Made by a program: the position numbers and the translations under genes. Below, piece after piece: positions 13,301-25,500 of a DNA stretch of 61,244 bases; the first letter of the stretch is position 1; every line of letters begins with the position of its first letter. The notes beneath the pieces were generated by a model. That model was not told the DNA's origin. It saw only the letters and a program-made list of their open reading frames with translations, and made no database searches. The stretch is taken from positions 735,189 to 796,432 of the forward strand of contig FN649740.1 of the NCBI GenBank assembly GCA_000310025.1, in the 5' to 3' direction. This DNA is from Ectocarpus siliculosus (taxonomy: Eukaryota; Sar; Phaeophyceae; Ectocarpales; Ectocarpaceae).

Positions 13301-16300
13301 GTCACACATATCCAACCATACGTATCTCGCCAAAAATATGTACATAAATAAAATAGTGGAATGTGAAACCCTGAACGGAGCGCGTTCGCACTATTCGCTC
13401 CCATTCCTATATGGTGCAGGTGCCCGCTATAGCACGGGTGAAATCGCTTGGCAGATAGCCGCACTACAGAGACCGCCCCACTGTGTGTGTTTTCCTACGT
13501 GCCCAAGACATCGACAGATGTGAGAGCGATTGGGCAGTTTGAGCGTGTTCCGTGGTCACGCCACTGAGAGTGATTACCAGCTAATTCATTGTCTTGTTTA
13601 TACCGCCGCGTACTTGCAGATGGGATCCAGAATCTGATACCGGGCGCGTCGACCCCGTGTGGTCGGTCCCTTGCCCGAAAAATGTCACTTCGTGCTGCAT
13701 AGCGGACATCGATGGAGACAAAATGTGAGCATGGTACCTCCGTTGATCCCCTTGGCTGAATATGCACACGGAACAACTTCTCTTCAAGAGCAGTTTGGGT
13801 CATGTCACGGTAGAACCGGACAATTAACTGGTGTTCCTGTTCCCTTGAAGCACCACCTGCAAAGTACGCACCCCTGCTACAGATCCGTGTAGGTCCGATA
13901 CGAAGCAAACCGTTTGAGCGTGCTGCGCATTTTTGTCGTGTGTTTGAGATTATCTTTGAAAATGTGCTTCTTCTTTGACATGGTATGATGGCATTGCTGA
14001 AATTGCTTCCAAGGCAGGAAGTGGTGATGGGAACCCGGGAAGGCGGCGTGCATGTCCTCAAGATGGATTTTAACCAAGAACAACACGACAAGGCCAAGGA
14101 TGAAGGAGTCAAAACGACGGAAAAATCGGGTTGGGCAGGTGGGGTGTCGACCGGGGACACCCCCCGGAGTGACGTGTTTTGTTCGTCTCCGGCTGCACAG
14201 TCACGGCACTCGACCCCGACAGCTGATGAGCCCGGACTCGAAAGGCTGGTGCGTGCGTGCTGGTAGAGGCGGAGGTTCGGGACGGGCTAACGGATGGTAT
14301 TGTTAGCAAGGTCGATGTACGCTAACACTGCTTGAACGGCCTTTGGCTGGCTATACCAGGAGGAAAACCGAACCGCTCTCTGTTGAATATGTTACCTTTA
14401 TGGTGATAACTTTTGGTGAAAAAATTATTCGTTCCCTTGCGGGTCAACATCCGTTGTTCAACATCAACCACGGGACCCTTGCGCGCCTCACCAAGTCCAC
14501 CCCCCCTCAACCCCAGGCTCAAGATGGAGACGAGTCTGATGCCACACCAAATCCCGTCCGAGGACCAAGCACGGGCCCAACGAAGTCGGCCTATTGGGAG
14601 GACCGAAAAAGCATGGCGATGCCGGACAGTGTAAGCCCCGGCCTGCCTTGGTTCTCCTTGCACGGTCCGACCGCATCAATGTGTAAAATCATATTGTAGG
14701 CAATGGCTTTTTGAAAGAACTCGAGCCAGACGGGATTCTTTCTAGCCATGCCCATGACCCACTTCACGCAAGGCAGGAAGTTTCGGGCAATAAATTTTGA
14801 CACCCTAAAGCTGAAGGTTGGGAGCAACTATGGGATTTGGACTAAATGTGAAATATCTCACGAACTAGAGACAAGCAAGAAGGCACAGGGTGTGTATTCG
14901 TATTGCCCAGTCTTGTTAGTCAAGGAGACCAGTTGGTCTCCCAGACATAGGTTTTGACCGATATATCAAACAATTTCAATTATTTTGAATCTCGGACAAA
15001 ACCTCCCACGGCAATTTCCGAAAATCTGTCGAAATCCGTCGACACATTTAGAGTCGACAACGTCACCCCCACTACAGGAACCAACTAGGTTACAGTATCC
15101 GCTGCATCGGGTTTCAAATGGTCTGGGAAGGCGAGGTATTCGTCATGCCGGAAGACCCTCTCAACTCGGCTGTTCCTGATTCGCATTCTTCCAATGTAAG
15201 CAGATGGCCCATCGCCCGACGGATTGTTCTTAATTTCCCCAACCAATCTCCTCCTCCTGAACATGTGACTTAACATCGAGCAGACCAACGCTCCAGGCGT
15301 TGTTGCTCCTGATACCCAACCGGTCTCTTTGAGCCCGCACTTGAAGCCCCTGCTGGAGCTGAAAGCCCAGGACGCCGTGACGAGCCTCTCCATCGTTTAC
15401 GTCCCGGAGATCTCTATTATGCCCTCCACGAGCACAACGTCTCGCAGCGGAGAGGGAGTTGCGCCACCAGCAACAGCCCAGGCTGATGGAAACTCTGACA
15501 ACCTTGAAGGGAGTGGCCGTGGCCTCACCACGTGCTCGCCTCATGAAGATCGACCTCAAGGTGGCAGCGGGAGTATGCCGCCTTTGGCGTCGAGAACCGA
15601 CATGATGGAACAGTGTGCTTCGGCAGCCGGCGTGTATGTTGCGGTAGGCCTCGATACAGGAGTGGTGGAGGTCATGCGGCTCAGCAGCCAACGCATGGGT
15701 ACCCGGATACTCGACCTCGTCATAGCCTCCGAACGATCGGACCGTCTTTCATCGATCTCCGACGCTGCGGCGGCAGCGGACTCGCATCCCGCGGCAGATG
15801 GTTCTGCTGCTGGTGACGCATTAGGTGGCGGCCTTTCTCGTCTCTCTAGCGACGACCGAGACGCGCACGTGTGTTTGCGCAGCGAAACGTCGGCGTTACA
15901 ACCGCCGCCAGAAGGAGAACCGGCGGCAAAGCTGAGCGGTGAAGTAGGAAACCAAGAAGAACGCGTCCTGCCGGGAGCAGCAGCTGCTGCAGCATCAACA
16001 GCAACAGCCGCGGGGCTCGTGGCATCGGTCTTGTGTGGTTGGCACGTCCCAGCGGATTCCCCGAGTGCCGACGCATGGGCCGGGCGTGGACTGGTCGTAG
16101 GTTTTTCTGACACCGAGGTGGGAACGTCTCCCTTCGCCGAGACGCCTAGAACTCCTCTGGATCACACTTCAGGCAATGTGCCGACTTGGGGCTGGGGTAG
16201 CAAGACAAGCGAAGGCGTTGGCGCAAGAGCCAGCAGCAGTCGGACGGGCAGTGGTGACGGCCAGCAGGTGTTCGCGGTGTGCACGATGGACGGATGTGTC

Positions 16301-18609
16301 CGATGCTGCCGAGTAGTTTCAACCGCGGAAGGGCAACCGCAGTGGACAAACTTGTGGACAAGACAAACCAAGGCGAGCTTTCTCTTCGCGCGCGTGTGTG
16401 TGTGATTGTTCGTCTTTGCTGGGCCGTCGTCGGACTGGACTCTATATGTTTTCTCTCCTCCGATCAAAGGGTTTGGGGCACTTGTTGCCACCATTCTCAG
16501 TGCTATCGAAGAGCAAAACAACAGCACGGGAATTCCACATGGAACGCGAATTGGACAGCAGTTCACCAACAAATTCAGCGAAATTCTCAGCTGGTGGGGA
16601 AACATGAGGTGCTATCTTGGGAAGACTGAAATTGAGAGAGCGACGAACAGCACCGGAAAATACATTACTATGGACCGAAACGTGTGACTGGTCGACAGCT
16701 ACGTGACGAGCTGGAAGTATGTTGTACGAGGACGGTCGACAACACGCGTGCAGGATTGATTCGATACAGTCTGGCGCGATCCACTGCTTTGGCATTCCAT
16801 GCCATGTGTTTTATTCATGCCCCAACGTTTGCATCTCCATCCGCTCCTTCCGACCACCCCAGGAAGCATTGCATTCGTTCCAGAGGCTTGACTTCGAACG
16901 TGAAGAGGGAGGGACAGAGAGCCTATTTGTCGTGTGCTCGTGGAGTGGAAAGTGAGGCAACAAAACAGGCCACCTGGGTGTTGCAGCAATGCTGTAGTCC
17001 GCAATTTTTGGCATCCATGGGCTGGGGAGCTTAATCAAAATTGCACGTGTGATCTCGTTGCTGGGTTTCCCTATCGATCCGTGGTTGAACTGCTGCTGTT
17101 GCTTCCGAGACCACACCCCTCTGTCGGCGGAACCCCGTCCCGGTTTCGTGACGTTAGTTTTGTGCATCCTGTGTACTAATCGTTGGTCGAGGTTCTACCC
17201 AGCCTTCGCCCTTGCTCCTCTACCCCAAGAGTTTCCACCCGGGGTTACCACAAGGATACCTCCACGATGAACGCCTTCGATGCTGGATGCGAAGCGAGGG
17301 TCTTGGTGACGGCTGTCCGTACGTTAAGGACCCCCCTTCCCCCCCACCCCTCCCCCACTCTCCGAACCCCACTGCAGCACATTCATGTTCGATGCTGAAG
17401 GTATGCCATGCGCAGGGTTCGACGCAGAAGCGTACCTGCCGGGCCCCTTGACTGCGTTCGTGGCCGGCGACCTCACGACACCATCGGGGTCGACAGGGCC
17501 TTCCTTGGTCTACCTTGGCGCAGAGGGGAAGGTGGTGGCATACCACGGCTTGCCAGAGCAGGTGGTGACCTTCGTGCATTTTTTCGTGATGGGACGGAGC
17601 CTCTGTTGGTGGGTAGCATGATGGGCGAAAACTGTTTAAGTTTCTCGTGGGACTTGACCCCCCCGCCCCCGTTGCGTGTTCCACTGCTGTCCAATTGTCC
17701 CGATTAATTTCGCGGTCTCGGCAGATAGAATCGGCGACTCCGGCGCAGTTCATGCCCATCCTCGTGAAGGACGGCTCGATGGGTACGCTTAAAGATCTCT
17801 TGACGAGTCTAGCCAACCGCCTTCAATGGCGCTCGAGCGAGCAAGCCCTCCCCCTGTTCCCATCCTCCACTCCTCCACCCGACGCGCAACCTGCTGATGA
17901 GAGCGAATGTGTCCAATTCGCGGATGGGACCGGATCAAGTGGGCCCGCTGAGGTGGCTAGTGCCGCCGCTGCCAACATATTTTCGGACGACGAGCCGGAC
18001 ACAGCCCTGTCCCTGTCGGATTCCATCTTGACGCGGGCGGTTTTATGCTCGCCGGGACTCGTTGTCGCGCTAGCGAGCACTGCGAGAAGGAACGAGCGCC
18101 GGAAAAGCACTGCAGATAGTGGCGGCTGCAGTTTCGACGATGCTCGATGGCGACGCGAAATGCGCGCGCTTGCGGAGGGAGAGGGAAGCACGATTAAAGT
18201 CGGCGAGGGAGCGGCGGCGATAGACAGGGTATTGAAAGAGATGCAGGCTTGGGAAACCAGGGGAAGAGGTATGTCCGTCCACGGAGTTGGTGGTGTGAAA
18301 TAAGTAGAACATACTCAAAGCGGAACGTATCAAAGTCGCGAAGTTCTCGAAATCAGAGGTGCGACCGTCGGCTCCGGGCAGGCATGTTCAACAATATTCG
18401 TGCATGTCACGTATTATATATTTCGATTATCCGCAGGATCTGAATGCCCCGTTTGCCCCCCTGCCCCCCCTGCCCCCCCTGCCCCCCCTACTCCCCGCAG
18501 AACCGACCCTCAAACATTTTCCGTGCTTACGGGGAACACTGGAGGCTCTGTCAAGTTGGGGGTCGGGCCCCCGGCGAGATTCTCTTCGAAGCGCTTTGAA
18601 GGAGTCTGA
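10353..18609 (+). CDS. ITFG2: ITFG2-like KICSTOR subunit (FG-GAP/WD-type beta-propeller protein)
   Basis: Ten exons join in phase: 10353-10584, 11502-11628, 13620-13724, 14014-14248, 14517-14630, 15284-16372, 16863-16951, 17378-17561, 17725-18268, 18437-18609. Total 2892 nt, 963 residues, about twice the animal protein. Human ITFG2 is part of KICSTOR, which tethers GATOR1 to lysosomes to restrain TORC1 when amino acids are low. Landmarks follow its order: LLGDVDNDPQAERELAVGGVD (exon 1), LIACTEEGVCHIFNI (2), CCIADIDGDK (3), EVVMGTREGGVHVLK (4), LKPLLELKAQDAVTSLSI and VFAVCTMDGCVRC (6), ESLFVVCSWSGN (7), LVYLGAEGKVVAYHG (8), IESATPAQF (9). The extra length is Ala/Ser-rich insertion in exon 6 and an extended tail in exons 9-10. 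Exon 6 appears to end at a GC donor (AAG|GCGAGC) and exon 4 to follow an AAG acceptor. The start is the first ATG of the conserved frame. Confidence 0.88.
10925..11080 (+). repeat. three tandem copies of a ~56 bp unit in ITFG2 intron 1
   Basis: The unit AGTTCGTGCACCTTCGG...TTGCAT(T/A)AGATATCACCCCCCTTCTA occurs three times head to tail, with only a few substitutions and a 3-4 bp deletion in the third copy. It lies wholly inside intron 1 of the ITFG2-like gene. Confidence 0.9.
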
Positions 18610-19585
18610 GGCTACGGCGGAGGTGTTTGCGTCACCGGGTTGAAGCTTGCCCCAGCGGAAAACCCCTGTGACCCTTTGAAGAAGTTCTCGTTGGTTGTCG
18701 CGCAAACTCAATCACGGCTGAAGGGTTGGCCAGCAGACATAATGTGTTGATCGGCAAAGTCTACGTGATGACTCACCTCTGGCTTCGATGCGAACCGACT
18801 AGCTCAGCTCATGATAATATTTGTCTGTGGTACCTGATGACTTGTGTCTTGTGGAGGCGTCACACTGCATCGAGATAGGCAGCTTTTTGCCGTCTTGTGC
18901 TCTGTTTTCGGCGGGTGCAGTGAAGTGTTTTTGAGACATCGTTGATGACACCTAGTATCGACTCCCTTGCAAGACGCAGTTCGTTATCTGTCTGGCGGAA
19001 AGGGTTTCCCATGACGCTCGGTCCCAGGGTCCCAGATTGTGGCCTTTAGAAGCATTTTGTGTTTCAACCGCACTGAGACTGACGTCTTGTCATTGGTCAG
19101 CCGGTTAGTGCAGTCGATGCTAAGAAGAAATACACACACACACACCGCTGCAGCTTGACTTGAGCCCTCACCAGGGCAAAATATCCTTAGAAAATGGTTT
19201 CGTTTCTGTTTTTGACGTTGTGTCATGTGTGCTGTCAAATGAACTTCGCAATACGCACCTGGTATGTGTTATGTCACATGGCTGGTTAACCCGGACGCGT
19301 GTAATTTTGTGGTCGGAAGTGTCTTCGAAGACGGGTTGAGGTGTCCCGAATCCGGAAGATGCTCACCAGCATTTCGCGAAATGTCGATGGCTCGTTGCCC
19401 GGGCTCCGCGATGCATGGGGACGAGTAAAGGTAGCGCTTGTCGCTCGTGCGTGTTGGCGGTATTACTTTACATCTTGCGTAGGCCATACACGATGCCGCC
19501 ATCATATTCCACAAACGTTCATCACACGAATGGTGCAATGTGGTACATAAGTCTTGCTAAAGTGACATCGCCTTTGCTCCCCGAA
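18610..19585. other. convergent spacer between ITFG2 and TTLL genes
   Basis: About 1 kb separating the two stop codons, both genes ending here. It should contain the two 3' UTRs and polyadenylation sites. A short CA run lies at 19132-19145. No coding frame is supported. Confidence 0.6.
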
Positions 19586-22500
19586 CTACTGAGCTACCCG
19601 GTGTCGATGCTCTTGGTCATCACCGCCTTTTCTACCACCATTCTTCCGGCTGTCCCGCCCGTACCGCATCCCTTTTAGGGCTGCCTTACCCCTGGCTTCC
19701 CGAGTACCCTTGTGGGGCGATGTTGCCGCCGAAGCGGCGGCGAGTAGACGCTCGAATGGGCGAGGTCCGTCGAAAAATTTCAAGTACTTGTTGGCGGTCC
19801 TGGCCACGGGGAAAATAAGCTCGAACCCCCCGGCCCGGCCAAGCTCGCGTTCACTTTCCGCTACGACCGCGGACATCTGGTGATGTACGTTTTTCAGCAA
19901 CGGGTCATGGGGGTGGAGGGCCGAAACGGTATTTGTGGTGGAAGTACTCGCAGCCATTTCGGAGAGAAATATTTGACTGCTTAACATGAATATGCAGCGT
20001 AAACGACCAAGTTATCTACCCCCCACACACATTTTCACACCCGGTCATCATGAAATGAGCGACAAACTTAAAACTACCGTGGCATCCCCTCCGCCTTACA
20101 GCAGCTGTATCTTTTCTGGGCCCTTGTCTACGTTGCCAAGCAGCTCGCCAGCGACCCGGATCACACCTATTGCACTACTCTCGAAGCCGATCATTTGGGG
20201 GGTTCTTGGGTCTCACACCCTCAGGTCGAGCACATCTAGGCAATGCCTTTGGAAGTTCCGCTAGACCGGCGAAAGTGTAGCAGACACATTGATATTTTGG
20301 GTGTGGAAAACTTGCAAGTCCTTCAGGTTGAGCCTCGTCTACATATGATTTCAGGTTTATTTCTCACACGTCTTTCTCGGGCGCGTCGTCTTGAGCGAGC
20401 GTGCGTATTCGACAACTATACGTAGGGCTAGACAAGAATCGGGCTTTCTTGCTCGCGAGTGTAGTCAAAACTTTGTTATCGTTCGTCCACCCGTCTTTAC
20501 GAGAACATGGTGCAGACTGCGCTTGCAACGTTTCGCTCCTTCTTGAAACATAAAAACAAATAGGCTCAGATTGTCGTGAAAAATACAAAAATGGCTGAGT
20601 ATGTAAGTAGACAGCTCAGCGGTTGACCCTACACAGACTAAACTCTATGCATAGATCCTGCCTGTGCTCGACAGTAGCGACGAAGTAAGAATTGAGCCTC
20701 GACCTGAAATTGACATTGCTCCTCTCCCGTCGCCAAATTTAAGGGTACATTTTAACCTCTTGGCGTCTGTCTGTCTCCAGAGACTATGTGAAAAATCGTC
20801 CCAGAACCGCGGGCGGGGTGCGTGGCTTTTTGTATTGCCTCTTCAGGCACACTGTTTGTGCTAATGGTCTTTAACCATAGCCCAGGGTATTTTCTTTGGG
20901 ACGAGCTAACATCGACAACGACATGCAACAACAGCCGACTCCAATCTAAAAAATACGAAAGACACCGATAACTCACTTCCTCTGTGGACGGAGCTCCCCC
21001 GTCCCCCGCCCGAAAGGATCCCTCCCAGGCGGGAGCAGCCCTGTCGCCACTGCCGCCGCCGATATCGCCATCACCACCGTTTCCGTGGCGTTGCCTATTC
21101 TTTGAGCGACTGGTAGGCCTCCCTCTCTCGGTCTCTTTGGTCGTCGTAGGTCTGGCGGCCTGGTCAAGGGACTCATCACCGACACCATCTGGCGCCCCTG
21201 ACAGCACACATACACCTGCGGCACTTGCCCTTCCTCCTCCTCTATGCCAACCTTCTTCATTCAATACTTGTTTCGCTCCGCAGGTAGTGCCCAGGGCTTT
21301 GTTGTTGCGTAGCGGCGTAGCGACCGCATCTCCGTCAACCGTCGAAACGTTACCGACTTCGCTTTCGTCCCCACTGCTGTTGTTCATTCTGCGGCGGCCT
21401 CCACCATCACCTTTTCCACGACCCGCAATGGCTTCTTCGGTGCCTTGCCTTCCCGGTGCTTGTGCTTTCCCTCGCCTATGCATGCCCTCTCGACGCCTAT
21501 GGGCGCTACCACTAGTTGTGTTGTTTCCTGTAGCATCAGCCGCTGGCGAGTGGGGCCGTTCTGAGGGCCCTCGAATGCCGGCAAGGTTGAGCAAATCGGC
21601 AACCACCTGTAGTTAAAGGGCCCAACAGCATATATATGCCGGAGGCGCGCGTTGGTTGAAGCAAGCGCCACCCGCCAAACTTACTCTTGGTTCACTACCT
21701 TGTCTCGCGTATCCCGTTTGTCTCCAGCAACAATAGGTCGGCCTCTTCCCCCAGTCCACCATCTCCGCCGGAGGGGGAGGGGATCACGGACATGCCCATG
21801 CGGAAACTCATAGGGTAGAACCAGGGGACACCGAGAATACGAGCTAACTAGCAATGGTGTTCTTGACTAGCAAGGAGCGTGACGTGAAAATATTGGTTTC
21901 TCAGATGGGAATTGCTGTTTCGACTTATTCTTAACGACATAGCTAAGCGTATTGGGTTCGAAAACATGACGACAGAAGCGGCGAAAAACGAAGAGATAGC
22001 CCACACGCTCGAGGTTGCTCTGAGTAAGTAGTAGGACCAGTTGCTGCCTCAAACAAGAGTGCGTGGTTCATGGTCAAACGACCAAGGCAAGCAACAGACA
22101 AGTAAATCCCTGTGCGTCCCCCCCCCCCCCCCGTCTCGATACCTCACCTTAGACTTGATCTCCAAGTCTAAATCGCTATCGGTATTGAGAGACGGCGCGA
22201 AGTTCACTTCCAGTAGATGCGGCCTTTGCTGTCGATCCACCAGGACGTCGAAACCAAACATCTGAACCACAGTAGTAAGTGGGTGTGTATGCAGGTTAAA
22301 TTGGTATTGCTCGTGAGGCCTTGGTTGGAGGAAATCGGAATACCTGTGCTCTGGATATCTGTACGTGTCGGTTGTCTCAAGTGTGCCCTTCCCGGAGACC
22401 CTTGGTGTAGCGGGGTGGTCCTATGGTAGTGTCACGTAGGGAGGCAATTCTCCATCGCTGTTGTACGAGAAATTCGTAAACGGCGTACCCCCTACTTAAA

Positions 22501-25500
22501 ATGGGACTCGAGGGTGGACAAAAGTTACTGGTGCTCGGCATCGAACTATTCCATGAGACTCACTTCGAAACAGGTTCCCCTGCGAATCGCCAGCAGCTCC
22601 ACAGCCGCAGATACCTTCAAAATACGACGATACCAAACCGTTCGTGCGTCAACTAACCGAGAAGATCGAAAAATCTGGTGCCACGTACGGTAGGTTCAAC
22701 GCGGGTTTCGTCGATGCGGAGAGCTAGCAAAATGTATAGTGAGGCACATCCATGGAGCGAACTCGGCCAGATCACAATCAATCAAATCAGGGGTGGTACT
22801 GCTGAACACGCAAAGTTGCACCTGAGCTTCGATCGCAACGAGAGTTTTGATCACCACGGAGTGGATGTCTTGCCACAACGCAGGCACGTCCACTCCCATC
22901 CCCGCCAACCTTCGTCGAAGAACCTTTAGGCTCCACTTACTCCCCATCCCCCCCCCAACCCTCTTGCTTCCAGCCGAAGAGCCTCCGGATTCTTTCTTTC
23001 CTGTACGCGTACTTCCTTGGACCGTCGTTGGCTCCGTGACGTCGATGGATACCGCACTTCTTCCCTCATCTCCGTATTCTCTTTCACCTGTCGACAAGTT
23101 TGGGCTGCAGCCCCTTCTTCCCCCACCTGCCGGCATGGTGGTGGGGGTTGCGGTAGACCCCTTAAAAGCTGCACTGCTGGTGAAGCCGTTTGTTTCTTCA
23201 GTTGCGATGTCGGTGGTAGCGCCATCGGAGGGCCGATGGGGTGGGGTGAAGAACACGCAACCCGCGCCGTGATGCGCCCGTTCTGGAGATTGGTTCTGGG
23301 AAAGTGCCGTTCCTACAGACGTTTCACTTTGCTGAAGCTCGTCGGCCCCGCTTGAAATCCACGTAGGAAGAGACCATACGGACACGTTGGGGGGCAGGAC
23401 AACGGATTGGAGGAGGTTTTGTTCCGCCTTGAAATCGCCTGTATTGCATGTGAAGGGTCGCTGCATACGACGTGCTTACGCAGAAATAGGACCGGCCATA
23501 CCAACACCACCATGTTGTACCGTGCCCCAACCTCTTCAAGCGGGCGAAGTCTTGAAGATGTCTTGGTAAGGTCAACCTCGATCTCTACCCCCATGCCATG
23601 AGAGCAACCCCTCCTCGAACTTCGAGGCACTCGCAAGTGTATGGTACTACTCGGAATCGTCAACACGATGGTTTGCGCAAGAACGAAACAGGTAGATACA
23701 ATAGTTACACTCGCTATGCGTTGATTGGTTAAAGCACTATCGTCTACTTTCAGTTAGGGGTGTATCATTTGACTAAATACGGCAGTAGGTGGACAAAGAG
23801 GGTTCTTACGTCGTTATCCCATGCTCGTAGCGGTTGCTCCTTCGGTTGATGCTGTAGTTTGTCAAATGAATAAACTTGTTGCCAAAGCTCGGTGCGTCGG
23901 GCCTGTAGGTCTCTGTGGCCAACCGACAGAGGCCTTCCTCATGCAGGTAAACCCTGTGTTGTTGCGCGGCATGGCGATTGGGCAATCGCGGAAAGGCGAA
24001 GCGAGTCGCACGCCGGGGTAACCGGGGGTAGCCTACACCAATTCAACACGTGTCTACATTATTTAGTTTTTGGTGGCTGTGATGTGAGGATCCTTCTCAG
24101 TACGTGAGAATGTTGAGTGTTTCTTGGGTGTACAGGGAAGGAAAAAGTTTAGCCGCGGGGGCTTGGAACCACGCCTAGCCCGAAGTACCACTCAAGACTT
24201 CATTTAGTTATATTGCCGTACTTACTCAACCACGGGAACATAGCGCTTGTCGTCCTTTTGTGGTGGATGGATGGCGGCACTGACCACCTTATTAGGACAT
24301 CACGAACTACAAGAGTCCAGTCGCAGTACGCAAGCGATACACCCCCGAGACTAGGACATGGAAAAGTAATATACATACGTGGATAACACAGGGTATTGCC
24401 CTTAGAACCGCCGAGTGTACCCACCTCAAGGGGCGGAAGCTAGTAACGGCAACGTACAACCTCAAGTCGAACTTAAGGCCGTCCAGTAGCATCGGATCTT
24501 CCACGTATCGTTGAGCGATCCAGTTTCCGTCAGGGCCCGTCCCCACTGTTGGTAGGTACGGGAACAACGGGCAGGTTGGCTAAGTTTAGATAGACTTAGT
24601 AAGGTAGGCCGGCCCCGGAAGGGTTACGCACAAGAACGGGGCTGCTCGCTGACGTCTTAGTGTATTTCACGTACATGGTCAAACACGGTGGAACGGGATC
24701 CATTCCTGAGAAGGGTCGATTCTCTAACCTGGCATATCGGCAAAGTTTTTCGTGATGTAGATCCCCCGTCCGCATGCAGAACTCGCGGGTTTGACGATCC
24801 AAGTCTCCCCCTCTGATGTGTTGAGCATAGCTTCACGTAAGGCCTCCCGCTCTGTTGAAAAAAAGCATGTCGGGTGAGGAGAAAGGTCCAGGGTGAGGAC
24901 GAAATCCACGAAAACATTGCGGGCAGCGGGCTGTCTACGTTCGGTATATTCTTTCGACAGGACGTTTACCAGCCTTCTCTCCGCGAGAAAACACCGTTAA
25001 GCAAAGCAGAAAAGAATACACTCCGCGTTTCGATGGAGGACAGCACCGGAGGGTGACAGCAACAACGTACTCACCATTGGTATCGGCAATTATCTTGATT
25101 CTCACACCGATAAGTTGTGGGTACACTCTTCATGTGAAAAAAAAGGAAAACGCTGAGGCTCACCGGCTGGAAGAACGAAGCCTCGAGGTGCAAAACTGAA
25201 GTGCCTGGCTCCGTGCACTTCGCTCATGCGGTTCATGTTTCTAGACAGGGCGTCCTTGCGCGTACACTCGTACGTCCTTGGAAAGCTGTTGATCCGCTGA
25301 CCCCGCTTCAGGTTGCGGAACACGTGGGACCTACCGCAGAAATGGCAGCATTCAGAACGGATGGAATACAAAGGACGGCCTTGCATCTCGTCAGACGCAG
25401 CACGATGTACCTTGAAGCTTCCCAAGGCAAGCCGTATTCCACGGGAATCGGCAGTAGTTCAACTCATGTTCTCGAGAGGTTAGCGGAAGCCAAGGGAATC

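Noticed and set aside
18760-18840. Possible C/D-box snoRNA (GTGATGA near 18764, CTGA near 18834)
   Set aside because: Box words alone are expected by chance. There is no terminal stem, and the spacing is not convincing.
20984-21616. 210-codon plus-strand open frame
   Set aside because: Shadow of TTLL exon 21606-20977, whose frame and splice phases are consistent on the minus strand.
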